Source: Progne subis subis
Lineage: Eukaryota; Chordata; Aves; Passeriformes; Hirundinidae
Length of the DNA: 64,000 nucleotides
Direction: 5' to 3'
Assembly (NCBI GenBank): GCA_022316685.1
Contig: JAKJHU010000026.1
Location: forward strand, 3,658,501-3,722,500
Shown one piece after another: positions 1 to 11,592 of this stretch. Below the pieces are notes generated by a model. It was not told the origin of the DNA, ran no database searches, and worked only from the letters and a program-made list of their open reading frames with translations. Position 1 is the first letter of the stretch; each line of letters starts with the position of its first letter. Both the position numbers and the translations under genes were made by a program.

Positions 1-904
1 GGAAATCACATATACACAATAATCCATAACAGCCATAATAAACAGCTGTTTTGTTTATAAATATATACTTAAATAAATATGAAAAGCACCATCACAACAA
101 GTTGTTTCAGGGGCCCTTACAAAGCAAACCGAAAATACGATTTACGCAAGCCTATGTTCTTTCCTGAGACATAGAATATGAGGATTGAAAGCATGGCAAG
201 TCTACTTCACCTAAATAATTTTCAAGAGCCTTAAATACATCTATTAAACACATCAGCAGAGTGATAATGAGCACTCTGGTAAGAGCTCAGTAAGTCAATC
301 AGACCCTACTGAGACAGACTGGAACTTTCAGTTGAAATTTACCCACTACCAAGAATTCTGTTTATCTTATATGCTCCAAAGACTTCTATCATGTTTGTCA
401 AAGCTATTTAATGTAAATCAACCCTTCAGGAGCCAAAAGCACAAGAAAAAAATCAGTAACTATACAGGTAGCAATAGAGTTTCACAGCCACTACGTCAGT
501 ATTTGTAAACCAAAGTTGTAATGAAAGACTTAAAAGGTAATTTGAAGACATTGCTGTTGCTAGGTCTGTAGCAAGAAGAAAGAGATTTGCTGAACAAATA
601 AACTCATGGAAAGCCAAATTCCTAAGGTAAGCCTGATAGAAAATATACTCTGTCCAATGCTTTGTACATTTAACTCATTCTCCGTATAGCAGATGATCCC
701 AGCTGTAGAAGTTATTCCATCTTGTACAATGCAGTAAGCTCTTAATGCCTAAGGAGTAGCACTCATAGGCAGTAGGCAAAAAGTATGAAATACAGTCTTT
801 ATCCAATTATTTAGCTCACAGAAAAAGCTGAGGGTTTTCACTGTGTGTATTCTGGGATAAAAACAAAGATCCTCTGCATGAACAGTATTTTTACAAGGGG
901 TGTG
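1..904. other. AT-rich non-coding DNA, nothing recognised
   Basis: This stretch is unique-looking AT-rich sequence with no recognisable exon, repeat family or RNA gene. The only open frame near it, on the minus strand at 749-955, overlaps the start of the CR1 fragment and resembles no protein I know. Confidence 0.6.
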
Positions 905-1503
905 GTAAGACTTGAGCCAACAGTGGTCAGCCCTATCCTGGGGAGCATTAAGCATGGTAGAGCTGACCAGCTGAAAGAAGGGATTGTTGTGCTCTACTCT
1001 TCATTTGCCTGACCTCACCTCAGCATTGTGTGCAATTCAGGTCAGGGCTCCACAATATCAAAAGGATAAAAAAATACCAGAATTTGTTCAAAGGAGGGCA
1101 ACAAAGATGGTGAAAGACTTAGAAGGTAAGATTTAAGGGATTAGGTGCGCTCTCCCTAGAGAAGACTGAGGGATGCCTCATCCTGCTTTGAGGGCAAACC
1201 GAGAAGGACTCTGTGATTTTGTCTTTCTGTTGTCTGGTGACCCAGTATGAGGTAATGGCTTAAAGCTGCACCATGGAATGTTCAGACTGAATATCAGGAA
1301 AAAAGTTCTTGACTGAGATGGTGGTCAAGCACTGGAACAAAGTCCCCAGGGGAAGCAGTCATGGTGCCAGGCCTGTAAGCATTTAAGAAAAGGTTGGACA
1401 AACCCTGTAGCTTTGTGTTTTAAGTTTTAGTCTGCCAGGAATACTTTCTGTTTAGTGTCAGGAGCTGGTCTTAATAGTCTTTTCCAACTCAGGATATTTC
1501 CTT
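905..1503 (+). mobile_element. CR1 LINE fragment (old, 5'-truncated, includes 3' end)
   Basis: The sequence follows the avian CR1 3' region in order. First comes the stretch around CTGGGGAGCATTAAGC and CAGCTGAAAGAAGGGATTGT. Next is a GCTCCACAATATCAAAAGGA block, then GGAGGGCAACAAAGATGGTG. The 3' part has GAATATCAGGAAAAAAGTTC, CACTGGAACAAAGTCCCCAG and a terminal TTTTCCAACTCAGGATATT. The 5' end of the element is missing, as usual for CR1, and many substitutions and small indels break any reading frame, so it is a dead copy. The match is from memory of the consensus; the start is approximate and the exact subfamily cannot be given. Confidence 0.85.
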
Positions 1504-1798
1504 ATCCTAATTATTTTAAAACCTTGTACTTCCTTTTCTAAAACGCCTCATGTAGTTGATAAAATTTTGTGCTCTTAAGACCTTAGGTTTTTTTTTAATC
1601 CAGATACCGTTTTTACTGAATACTTGTGAAACGGATGTTATTTCACATTAGTAGAAAGCAAGATATTTTCATGTCGTAAAACATCTTAATTATCTATGTA
1701 AATCTCCTGAACAGCCAGTGTTGATACGTTTGATTAGAACAGATGGTTCAACAATTGCTGTAAAAGCAATATTCTCAGATGTTAAAATGTTTTACTGA

Positions 1799-1822
1799 TT
1801 TTTTTTTTTTTTTTTTTTTTTT
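1799..1822. repeat. Poly-T tract (24 bases)
   Basis: This is an uninterrupted run of 24 T. It lies 120 bases upstream of a run of 22 A at 1943-1964, so the two tracts form an inverted pair. Confidence 0.97.
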
Positions 1823-1942
1823 CTGTCTGTTTATTTACTGAAACATACAGATAAGGATTAGAAAAGAAAGCAGGCTGGTGTTCCCTTTCTATTCAAACTG
1901 AGGTGATATCATTATGCAAAGGTCTAGTTGGAGATTCTAATT

Positions 1943-1964
1943 AAAAAAAAAAAAAAAAAAAAAA
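1943..1964. repeat. Poly-A tract (22 bases) flanked by ATTCTAA
   Basis: This is a run of 22 A with ATTCTAA immediately before it (after which two T precede the run) and ATTCTAA directly after it. The flanks could be a short target-site duplication around a bare poly-A insertion, or chance in AT-rich DNA. Confidence 0.95.
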
Positions 1965-4900
1965 TTCTAACATTCTAATCAAAAACAATTCCCAAAACAG
2001 AGAAATAAACTGTATGATCACAAGAACACTTTTTATTCAAGATTTTTGTTTCCTCAAAAACAGACCACTTATGAACAAAGAAAGAAGTAGTTGTTGTCAA
2101 GTACAGTGAAAATCAGAATGGAGAAGTTTCCAGGTATTTACATACAAAATAAGCATCATGCTCACCTTCTAGCTTAGAGAAAGTGCTGGCTTATTGAAAC
2201 TGGTTACAACAGAATCAACACCAACAGACCATTCACTGAAAAATTTAAAATTTTGGTGGTATAATTTAGGTGGTGATATAATTTAAGTACAAGATAATGA
2301 ATAACCATGAAAGTTTCTATTAAACAGGAAACTTTCAAACTCCTACCCTGGTTAGGAAGATAAACAAACAAACAAATAAATAGTAGTGTTAATATTGGTA
2401 AAATCACATAAGCAAAAGTAGTGGTGGAATACTTTTTAAGAATGTCAAAAATTAACTAAGTCTTTAACTCATGTATTCAAAAAAAATTAGCTTAATTAAT
2501 CTAAATTATCATTTCAGCTTCAATTTTTTTCAAGGTCTGATACTCTTTACTACAAGCACAAATTCAGATTAATGCTTTACAAATGTTTGTGTGCTGAAAT
2601 AATTCTAAATTGATGTCTTTTATAGGATGAAATTCCAGCTCTTGGAGTCTGATTTTTCTGCTATTTTTATCAATACTTGTGCTTAGGCATTCAAAAATAA
2701 TATAACCACTCTGTACACAACCTCACACAAAATCTATTTGTTTTTCATTCTCTATCCAAAATAAGACTGCTTCAGAGCTTGATTCTGGTATCTGAGTCTT
2801 TCTTTACTTGTCAGCTAGTCTATGAACCATAGTGTGGGGAGTCTCTCATCTTCTGCTTAAGCATAATCACTGAAGTGTTGAACAAACTACTAGATAAACT
2901 AAGCTATCTGTGACTTCTGGGCTACCCACATTTGATCTTTAGGAAGTGACTATCAGATAAAGTTTTCAATTAGTATGTTTTGATGATAGTACTATGTTAT
3001 ACATGCAACCAAGACATTGTTAAGTAACTCTTTCCTATATTAAGAGCTAATATTTATAATTCATTTTATTGAGCAGGACAACACCTTTTGTTTGTATCTA
3101 AGAAAAAAAGATTTATTATTTTTAAGCAATAATTCTGTAAACAATATGTTTTAAATAGGTATTTGACTGCAAATTTGTGTTTCAGATGATGTAAATAATG
3201 TTTTCCTACTATTTTCCATAAGGTATTAAAATTCTTATTTTAACAGACTATAAATTCTCATGCTTCTGACAGATTCTTTCTCCTATGTTCACATTCACTC
3301 TCTTCACCTGTTAGCCAAAGATTAAAGCATTTCTACTTTTGCTCAATTTTGAGATTTTTTTTCTGTATTTAATGCACATTTTTTTAACTGTGTTCTCAGT
3401 ATTGGAAGGTTTTAAATACTTTACATATCTAGAATTTGATTTCAGTTATCAGTATTCCATTCAGAATTATATTTTACTTCAGCTTCTGGATGATATTTTC
3501 TAATTCATTCAAATTGCAGTTCTGAAACTTGCTACATAGATTTTCAGCTACTTCTAATGTATAAACATACTGTAAGAGAAGAAAAAAATAATCACAACTA
3601 TACTCCAGAATGTTCAACAAAATCCAATAAAGGATCGGCTGCATGGCTTCTAGCCCAGGAATGAATAAGAGAGAAAATCCCTTGCACAATTTTTCACCGG
3701 TATATTAATTAGGAAACAAAAACAAAGACAAAAAAACCCCACCAAGATATTTATAAAATCATATTTTTACAGCAGGAATAGTAAAAAAATGCATCATTTG
3801 AAGTAGTTTTTAATTGCCAACCATCTTAACTTTGAAGACTGTCCCTTTGTGATGCAATTAGCACCTTGTTTCACAGCAGCCCTGGGAAGATCAGAACTAC
3901 ATAGCTATGACATAATATACAGCTAAATCAAAAGAACTCAAGTATTTTCCTGATTGTAGGATATTTAGTAGAAGGTGTTATCACACAGCAATCTTTTCTC
4001 CTAAAAGCAGTACTTATTTTTGTAAAATTGATAGGATATTTTACATCTTTGAGCCTTGCAGCCATCTGTGAAACTTGGCAAGAACTGGTCAATGGTTTAA
4101 AAAGTTGTTAGCAATGGAGGAGGGCAGGATAACAGATAGACATACACATAGTATGTATTATTAGATTAGGTGTTAGACCATACCTGAATTAGACCATGTG
4201 TTAGCAAGGGTTTTATTTCTTGAGACTTTTACCATGTCTGTTTTAGGAATCATCTTCTTATGCCAATAAAAAGTAATTTTAACTAAAATACAGATTGCAT
4301 TTCTTACATCTAAGTGTCATTTTATATGTGGTTCTCCTCTTTACAAAAGAAGCTCAAAATAAAATCTGTAAAAGAAATCTAATCGTATTAAATTATCTCA
4401 ACTCGGGTATCAACCAAACATATGGAGCATGCAACCACATTGGCTGAATGAAAATTAAGGTTAGGTCTTTTGTATGCCATTTGCTTTACTGATAAAAAAA
4501 CCCTCCTGTGTACAACAAACTACTATCTGGTCATTACAAGTGCAAAATAATCAGAGTATTGCAATACTCTGGTACCTAAAACAGTCGGCTATCTATCCAG
4601 TAAAGGATCTAATTATGATCGTTATTATGCACAAGCTGCTTCTAATAAGTGACATTTGGAAGTGAGATGACCTAGGAAGTATATATCCAGGTCATTGCCA
4701 AGAAACAGGTTCTGCTGGTAGAAGAAACACTATTTGAAATCATATTTTAATACTCAAAATAGTCAAATAGTCAATATAGAAAATAGTCAAACAACTGGTA
4801 ATACTATCTGTCTCACATTGTTCATTAGTCAGTACAAACCTCATAAATTTTATACAGTTATTTGAGCAATCAGCACACACTATCTCAAGTTATAATTATC

Positions 4901-5144
4901 CTCTAGATATTAGAAGTTTCTCTGTTCCAGGCACTTTAATTGGTTGAATAATATTGTCTGTCTTGCATAGTGAGGATTCACAAAATTTAATCAAAATACA
5001 CTAAGACAAACTGCTGTTTAATTTCCAGGACAAAATGTACGAACATAGTATAAGGGGATTACAATTTTTCTGTTTCTTGGGAGTAACATATAGAAACATA
5101 TTGTACATATGTGATGCCATATTACTGACAGCACTATCTTTTTC

Positions 5145-5169
5145 TTTTTTTTTTTTTTTTTTTTTTTTT
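5145..5169. repeat. Poly-T tract (25 bases)
   Basis: This is a run of 25 T with no retroelement body recognised on either side. Confidence 0.97.
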
Positions 5170-6234
5170 AACTAAGAAAGAAATCATGAAAGTATAAATG
5201 GAATAATTTAGAAGTTATTAAGGAATAGGCAGGATTAAGTATGTAAGTGCTCCTCATAATTCAAGTCTATATAAAGATACACAACTGAGTGACTTGGTAC
5301 TTCTAACAGAAGTTAGCATTGAGAGAGTTAGAAAAAGAGGAAGAAAGACAATTCATGCTGTATGGTTAGTCCAACAGTTCAGGTGCATAACCCCAATACA
5401 GATTTACACACACAACTTTAGTCTAATAAACTTTTTATGAGCTATGGAAAAGGAAAAGCAGTGTTATAAAAGAAAACAGGTTTTTAAAGGGTGTCAGGAT
5501 ATGCCTAGCCTTCAATATTTCTCAATAAAAAGATATGTTGAATCCCATGATTCTGTAGGGGTCAGGAACGTTCAACTAGTATTTGGAAAAGACATTAAAC
5601 TTCCCTCTCAAATGCCATTTCAACAATATTTTCTATCTACTCTCAGTGAGAAAATATTCTTTGAAATAAACACTGTACAGGGTCATATATTTAAAAAAAA
5701 AATGCAGAAATAGCAATTACAGCAGAACTCAGTTAATAAATTGGTTGTTCCTCACACTGCAAATGATTTTAAGTTTACACTTTCATTTTCCACCTCTGAA
5801 AACTGACATAATTTGCTAACTTCATCTGCCAGAGAGCCTGTGGTGCAACTCTTTTCACATAGCAGCATTTGTCACACTCACAAGCTTTTCAAGGAAAAAA
5901 AAAAAACAACCCAAAAACCAACCAAACAAAAAAAACCCTACCAACAAAAACAAACTCCAGTCTGTGTGACAAATAGCAGGATATTTCATGTGAAAAATGT
6001 TTTGCAAATCACTTCCTTCCTAGATCTGATGACTCACAGAACCCAAGACAAAACCATTTTCCCAAGCATAAGGGACATGGCAAATGGAGAATAGAAACTT
6101 TGAAAAGGTGCAAATTAAGTGTTTTCGTTAAGATCTGCTCATCAGAAGTAGCATAGTACTAAATAATAGCATAGATTCTGCATATCATTCAATAGATACT
6201 CAGTGTCTTTTGATAACTCAGTGGTCTCCTTTTG

Positions 6235-6507
6235 AAGGTAACCAACGATAGGACAAGAGGAAATAAGGTTAGGTTGCACCAGGGGTGGTTTAGACTGGAT
6301 AGCAGGAAAAAGTTCTTCACTGTAAGGATAGTCAGACACTGTAACAGACTGCCCAGGGAAGTGGTGGAGTCATAATCCCTGGAGGTATTAAACAGACCCA
6401 CAGATGTGATATTCAGGGAGATGGTTTGATGGTGGACTTGGCAGTGTTAGGGTAATGGGTTGGTCTCAATTATCTCGAAGGTCTTGTCCAACATAAATGA
6501 CACTTTG
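6235..6507 (+). mobile_element. CR1 LINE 3' fragment
   Basis: The fragment follows the CR1 tail. It has GATAGGACAAGAGGAAATAA, then AGGTTGCACCAGGGGTGGTT, TTCTTCACTGTAAGGATAGT and CTGCCCAGGGAAGTGGTGGA. It continues through ATCCCTGGAGGTATTAAACA to a 3' end resembling AAGGTCTT.TCCAAC.TAAATGA. Only the last ~270 bases of the element are present, which is typical 5' truncation. The high similarity suggests it is younger than the copy at 905-1503. Antisense open frames here (6142-6339, 6189-6401) are by-products of the element. Confidence 0.92.
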
Positions 6508-7599
6508 ACCTTTCAAGCCTTTCTCTCAGAAGTTACACGTGTACCATCTGTGATATCAGAGGAATCACAATGAAGAAATACTTTCTGTTTAATAAAAAAT
6601 CCCATAATAATAATAAATAATAACATAAAAAGCAAACAATTTTGCACCATTATCTCAGCTAATGCTCCCATTTGTATTAAAAATTCTATAAGGTCCAACC
6701 TTAGTGGCCAACCCTTCCAGAGATACTTCTATCCCTAGATCAGTAAAAGGCAGCCTGTTCCTTTCCTTTCAGTTAAATTTTCATTTAACCGCCATACATA
6801 AATATGGCACCCTAAGCCATCATGCTGACAAATGCATTTTATTTTCTGTTGCTCCTAATTCCTGTGCCAAACATTTGTTTTCCACACCAACTATGCAGGT
6901 CTCACTCATAATTTTTTTTTCAAACTCAGAAGAATTAGAATTTTGATTCCTTTCATCTCTGTGCTGTAATTATGACAATAATATCAAGGCCAAATGAAAG
7001 CACTAACAAGAAGAAATGAATGGAATTTAAAGTTTTCAATCACATTTTATCTTCCTAGCAGAAGAAAAACTATCAAATGATGCAATGTGGCACACAGAAA
7101 TTAAATTATCAAGAAGTCAATATTTGGCTTTCCATAAGTCATTTTACAAAGGATATGTTGGAAACTTACAGAGTTCTTATTAGCAGTAATGTGGCTGTTT
7201 ATGAATATTGATTTTAAAAGCCATTCATTAGTCTCACTACTAGGAGGGTGTGGGATCAAATTACCTATAAAGTTACTTAGACTGCAAAATTTTGCTAAGA
7301 ATTTTGCATTAATTAATTCTAAATGCTGTCTTTTACAGCTTTATAAAAGAAATTATCTTCTTTCTTAGCTCCATTAAAACATATTTACTGAGTTATGGAC
7401 TCCACAGCATGAAAAAATTAACTGATTGAGTGAGTTCAAATTACTAACTATTGATTTCTCTTGACTTTGAAAACATGATGACATCTGTGGGCAGACATTT
7501 CCAGCTTGGTAATATTTAAAGTGGCCCTGGAAAAGGAAAGACAAAACCCTCCAATATCACATCCCTGTTACAGCTATGTCATTGCGTTGCCAGTAATGC
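6508..7599. other. AT-rich non-coding DNA, nothing recognised
   Basis: This lies between two plus-strand CR1 fragments. I see no repeat family, exon or RNA gene. The 80-codon plus-strand frame at 6704-6946 resembles no known protein. Confidence 0.55.
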
Positions 7600-8137
7600 T
7601 GAAGGAGGTCATCCTTTCTCTCTACAGAACACTGGAGTGACCACACCTGGGCCTCCTGGGTCCAGGTCTGGGCTCCCAAGAGAGACATGGACGTATCAGA
7701 GACAGTTGAACAAATGACCTAGAAGATGATGAACGGACTGGAGCACCTCTCCTACAAGAAAAAGATGAGAGAACTGGAACTGTTCAGCTTAGAGAAGAAA
7801 ATGCTCAGATTCGATTTTACCAAGGAGTATAAATATCTGAAGGAAAAGAATGAATAAGAGGGAAAGAGATTATTCTGAGTGCCGCCCAATGACAGGGCAA
7901 GAGGCAACAGGCACAAAGTGAAAAACAGGAAATTCCAAATGAGCACAAGAAAACACATCCTTATTGCAGTGAGGCAGGCTGTCCAGTGAGGTCATAAAGT
8001 CTTCTTCTTCGGAAATATTCGACATTTGACTGGACGTGTTCCCAGGCAAAAGCCTGTACCTGATCATGCTTGAGCTGGGGGAGCAGACTAGATGATCTGA
8101 AGAGGTCCTTTCCAGCCCACATGATTCTTTGACTCCC
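7600..8137 (+). mobile_element. CR1 LINE fragment with 3' end
   Basis: This is a longer CR1 copy. The order is GGTCCAGGTCTGGGCTCCCA, CTGGAGCACCTCTCCTACAA, AACTGTTCAGCTTAGAGAAG, TATAAATATCTGAAGG, ATGACAGGGCAAGAGGCAAC and GGAAATTCCAAATGAGCACA. It then runs through GAGCAGACTAGATGATCTGA and GAGGTCCTTTCCAGCCCACA to the tail ATGATTCTTTGACTC. Compared with the family pattern it has lost a stretch of the 'first-frame' tail: the lines normally reading 'heads-up' through the lone-element comparison with its sibling at 47300 show small internal deletions. It is non-coding now; frames at 7752-8161 on the minus strand are shadows of it. Confidence 0.9.
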
Positions 8138-8377
8138 TAAATTTAAAAGGTCTTCTATCAAAGGTGTTTACAGGCAACCATATACACAACACCACACAAG
8201 GAATTATATTTAAATAACAAATGCTCTAAAGAACTATGAGACATAGCAATTCCAACAAAGGCTTTTTAATTTTAATTCCATCAGTACATTGCCCCTCTCC
8301 ATGCATTATACTAACAAGAGCCTGTAGGTGGTATCATAGCGCAAACAATGTATAAAAGAAAATATTAATGGACATAA

Positions 8378-8416
<39 letters not shown>

Positions 8417-9584
8417 AGTGTCTTGTTCAATTTACCATCTGCCTGTCAATGTATAGAGGCAAAAGTGTATGACTGTAAGTTTTTCTACTGTTTGAGTTTT
8501 CTAATTTTTTAAGAACATCTCTATAAATCTCAAAGCAATAATGACACGATGATTACGAACATGCAGTAGAGTAAAAGAAAATAGTCTTAAAATTTCTTCA
8601 GTAAAATCAGAATTCAGGTGAGATTTCTCTAAGCTTGGTTGGGACATGTCAGAAGTTTTTCAAGCCATACAGACAAGTTCTAGAAATGTATTTCTGCACA
8701 ATACTTAACTGTAACATAGATAAAGAAAACATCAACAACAGCTCCTTACTGTGAGCTGCAAGCAATTAATTACCTTGTGCCTTTGGTATAATTAGCCTGT
8801 TAGACATTACAGAGCAGTTGCACTAAGACTGATATATACTATCCCAACCTAACAGAAAAGGGATAACCATTCTGATAAACCTGACTCTCAGACAAAACAA
8901 CACTCCTGAGGTAAAATAAAGCCTACAGCCCCAAGAAATCTGTACATTTGAGAGTTTGAAGTAAAATTCTCCCCATAAAATCTCCTAGATTTCAGGCTCG
9001 CACTTGCAGGTCTACTCCTACTTCTCTAGAGGAAGACCTAGATTTCATTTTGATCAAGTGACTATAAAATCTGATCTATAATTTGGGTGTATGAGTGATA
9101 TAACAGAAGAGAACAACATGTAAAATAAAGTGGGCGAACAGTGAAGATGGTGAGAATTGTGGCTAGATATGTCTGAGATCTTTTGTGACTAAACAAACTT
9201 TTTTTAGCATAACTATGTCTCTGTACATTGACATTTCCGTATATGAAATTCCATGAAGTAATTGACATAATTTAACACTTTTTTTGTGGCAACAATCAAA
9301 ACAGACAAGAGGTTCAGAAGCTGACTCAAGATTCTATACAAATATTTTACTCTTGAACTGGATAAATCTAATAATCTCAGACATTTCTGATCATCAACAT
9401 ACTCGTTTTTCAATTACAGTTTTACTAGACAGGAGGGATAAAAAGAAACCACATAATTGCCATAACTACCCTTTCAATCATGTGAATCTATAATTAAAGC
9501 TGTATGTTGATACAGTTTCTTTTATAAAGCCACTTGTCATAGTTTTAATTTCAAACTAGGCAGAAACACCAATTAATGTAGTGG
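8138..9584. other. AT-rich non-coding DNA with a poly-A tract
   Basis: Apart from the 34-base A run at 8381-8414 I see nothing here. The open frames around 9062-9493 on both strands overlap one another, are under 70 codons and have no recognisable similarity. Confidence 0.55.
8381..8414. repeat. Poly-A tract (34 bases)
   Basis: This is a pure run of 34 A. Upstream sequence does not resemble a known SINE or processed transcript that I can name. Confidence 0.97.
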
Positions 9585-9589
9585 CTTCA
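9585..9589. repeat. Target-site duplication CTTCA (left copy)
   Basis: The five bases CTTCA directly precede the TG that opens the LTR at 9590. An identical CTTCA directly follows its terminal CA at 11108. A 5-bp duplication fits ERVL-type and many gammaretrovirus-like elements and argues against a 6-bp ERVK-type insertion. Confidence 0.85.
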
Positions 9590-9683
9590 TGTTCACTAAA
9601 TTTTGGTCTTGGTACTTACTCTTTCTGTCGGAGAGAGACTAGGAGAAAAACAAAGCAGGCTTAACCTTAAAATTAACAAATAG

Positions 9684-9689
9684 TTTATT
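9684..9689 (-). promoter_or_regulatory. LTR polyadenylation signal AATAAA
   Basis: The plus strand reads TTTATT, which is AATAAA on the minus strand, the orientation of the LTR. About 95 bases remain to the LTR 3' end, and a T/G-rich GCTTTGTTTTT follows downstream. This fits a retroviral R-U5 junction. Confidence 0.65.
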
Positions 9690-10820
9690 AACATATACCA
9701 AAAGAATAGAAAAGAAAAAAAGTTGGGGAAAAAAACCCCTAAAACAGAATGAAACTTCAAAAACACTCTTCCCTCCCCTTACAAACTGTTCACTTTCTTA
9801 CAAAACAACATAAAGAGACAAAACTTGTAATTTTCAGTCAGTTTCACTATCTGATAATAGTCTTTCATCAATTCATTAGGGGAAGAGTATCTTCTAGAGT
9901 CATGGATCCCACTGACAACTTAGAACAGTTCTCTTGGGGGTCTCTGTCAGAAAAACAACCGCCCGGAGAAACCTGCCTTTGTGACCCTCCCAGGAGCAGT
10001 TTCCCAAGCTGCTTATGGGTCATGGGTCTTAGACTTTTCCATACTGGGGTGTCACCTTTTAAAGATTAATAACACCAAAGCAAAGGATTCTCTACTTTAA
10101 GGTACAGAGATATCTTCTCACTTCACTGGTGCAGGGGGCTTCTCATCTTTATCTCTGTTCAAGCATCTTATAAGATATTACTTAGTTTATCACAAACACC
10201 TTTGCTTAAATCTACACACAAATTTAAACAATCATCTCCCCAAATGCATATCTTTCCCATGATTTAAAGGAATGACCTAAATATAGAGTTCATTTCCATG
10301 GCTCAAGTAAGAATAGAACAACCAACTCTTCAACCCTCTGTCCCAATAGTCTTTTCACTCTTGCTCTACTGACTTCATTCTGTCGTTCTTTATGTTCACT
10401 CTGTCTTTCCTTACTCTCTCAGAGAAGGGCTAAGCTCTGGAAGCTTCATGTTGCTAAGAAAGAGTTATATCTGCTTGGAGTCTTTGTCTCTCCCTCTGTA
10501 GCTCGTGGTGCTAGATGTTCAAGGCCGAGCTGATGAGGGAGGAAGAACTTACGCAGAAACATCAGAGATCAGAGCACTCAGGCAGCCCAGAATCACAAAA
10601 AAACCAGGCAGGATCATAAATGCCTTCTCAGTCCACCCCTCGGTGTAAATTGGGGTGGCTTCAGCCCAAATGGTGCCCATAGCTCCCATCAGGGCCTAGC
10701 AGATATCTCTCCCTGCTCCAGGGAAGTCTGAAGAAAGTGGCTGTTACAAAACAGCAACATATCCTATACCCCCCCTTCACCCGGGAGCCGATGGAATCCG
10801 GCCAGGCCTCAGGCCAGCTT

Positions 10821-10838
10821 CCCCCCCAAAAAGGGGGG
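10821..10838. repeat. C7-A5-G6 hairpin inside the LTR
   Basis: A run of seven C, then five A, then six G can fold into a six-pair G/C stem. The flanking GCT and AGC can extend it past one bulged base. It sits within the transcribed part of the LTR if the TATA box at 10924-10932 is used. Confidence 0.8.
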
Positions 10839-10923
10839 AGCAGCAGGCCCAGCTCGATGTTACCTGTCTCTCTCTGGCCAAAGGAAGAAGGACAAAGGAC
10901 CCACCTACAGGAAATTCATGGGG

Positions 10924-10932
10924 TTTTATATA
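10924..10932 (-). promoter_or_regulatory. Candidate LTR TATA box
   Basis: The minus strand reads TATATAAAA here. It lies about 175 bases from the LTR 5' end (11108) and about 1.24 kb before the AATAAA signal. That would imply an unusually long R region, so the real start may be elsewhere. Confidence 0.4.
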
Positions 10933-11108
10933 GTACCTCCCTAAAGTTGCAGCCAACAAATTTCAGTGGTCAGAATAGATGTCAATATTCTAACTAACTC
11001 TCTGATAGGTCTCTGTCTCTTCTAAAGCAATTCCCAGGTCCTGACCTGGAGAATTATTTTACATTTTTCTATAAATAGAAAACCAAACTGTACTAACCCA
11101 TGACACCA

Positions 11109-11113
11109 CTTCA
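11109..11113. repeat. Target-site duplication CTTCA (right copy)
   Basis: This CTTCA is identical to the copy at 9585-9589 and directly follows the terminal CA of the LTR. Confidence 0.85.
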
Positions 11114-11558
11114 AATATGATCAGGTTTTTCTCTTTGGTGGGGAAAAAGAATTAATCAAGTAAAACAAATAACTTACTTATGTTACCACTTCTACCCACG
11201 CTTGCACAAAGGTTACTTGCTGAATTATCAGAGTAGTGCAAGTTATGTGCTGATTTTCTGACTTTTAATATGTACACAAACACTGCATCTCAGACACCAT
11301 TTCGGGACAAAAACAGATAAAGGATGACATGAAGTGTCAACACCTTTCCATATGGTATCTACAAAAAAAAGGATATGCTTTATATATATGGAAAATATAT
11401 CACATATATGCAGAATAAATTATTCTTCAGCACCAGCAATCAATGGGGCTGAGAAAATCTATGCACTTAACATGTGCATGCCATCCGAATCAATAGTAAG
11501 TAAAAGTCCTTGCTGACAACATATAAGATAATTGGGCAATGAGAAGCATACAAATTGT

Positions 11559-11562
<4 letters not shown>

Positions 11563-11589
<27 letters not shown>
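11563..11589. repeat. Poly-A tract (27 bases)
   Basis: This is a pure run of 27 A with no retroelement body recognised upstream. Confidence 0.97.

Positions 11590-11592
<3 letters not shown>

Larger units (their letters stand above)
1504..6234. other. AT-rich non-coding DNA with homopolymer tracts
   Basis: No gene is supported in this 4.7-kb stretch. It holds long T and A tracts at 1799-1822, 1943-1964 and 5145-5169, and a short A/C-rich patch near 5897-5950. Open frames at 2204-2407 (minus), 3474-3689 (minus), 4474-4665 (plus), 5444-5713 (plus) and 5813-6094 (plus) are 63-93 codons. They have no recognisable domain and I take them as chance. Confidence 0.6.
9590..11108 (-). mobile_element. 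Complete solo LTR of an endogenous retrovirus
   Basis: This 1519-bp element begins with TG and ends with CA, and is flanked by identical CTTCA duplications. Read on the minus strand it starts TGGTGTCATGGGTTAG and ends TTTAGTGAACA. Near its 3' end is a polyadenylation signal AATAAA (plus coordinates 9684-9689), about 95 bases from the terminus, followed by a GCTTTGTTTTT downstream stretch, as expected for an R/U5 boundary. A TATA-like TATATAAAA lies at 10924-10932. It is less AT-rich than its surroundings. No gag, pol or env sequence is present, so the internal part was probably lost by LTR-LTR recombination. I infer an ERVL-like class from the 5-bp duplication; the family name is not certain. 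Confidence 0.85.
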
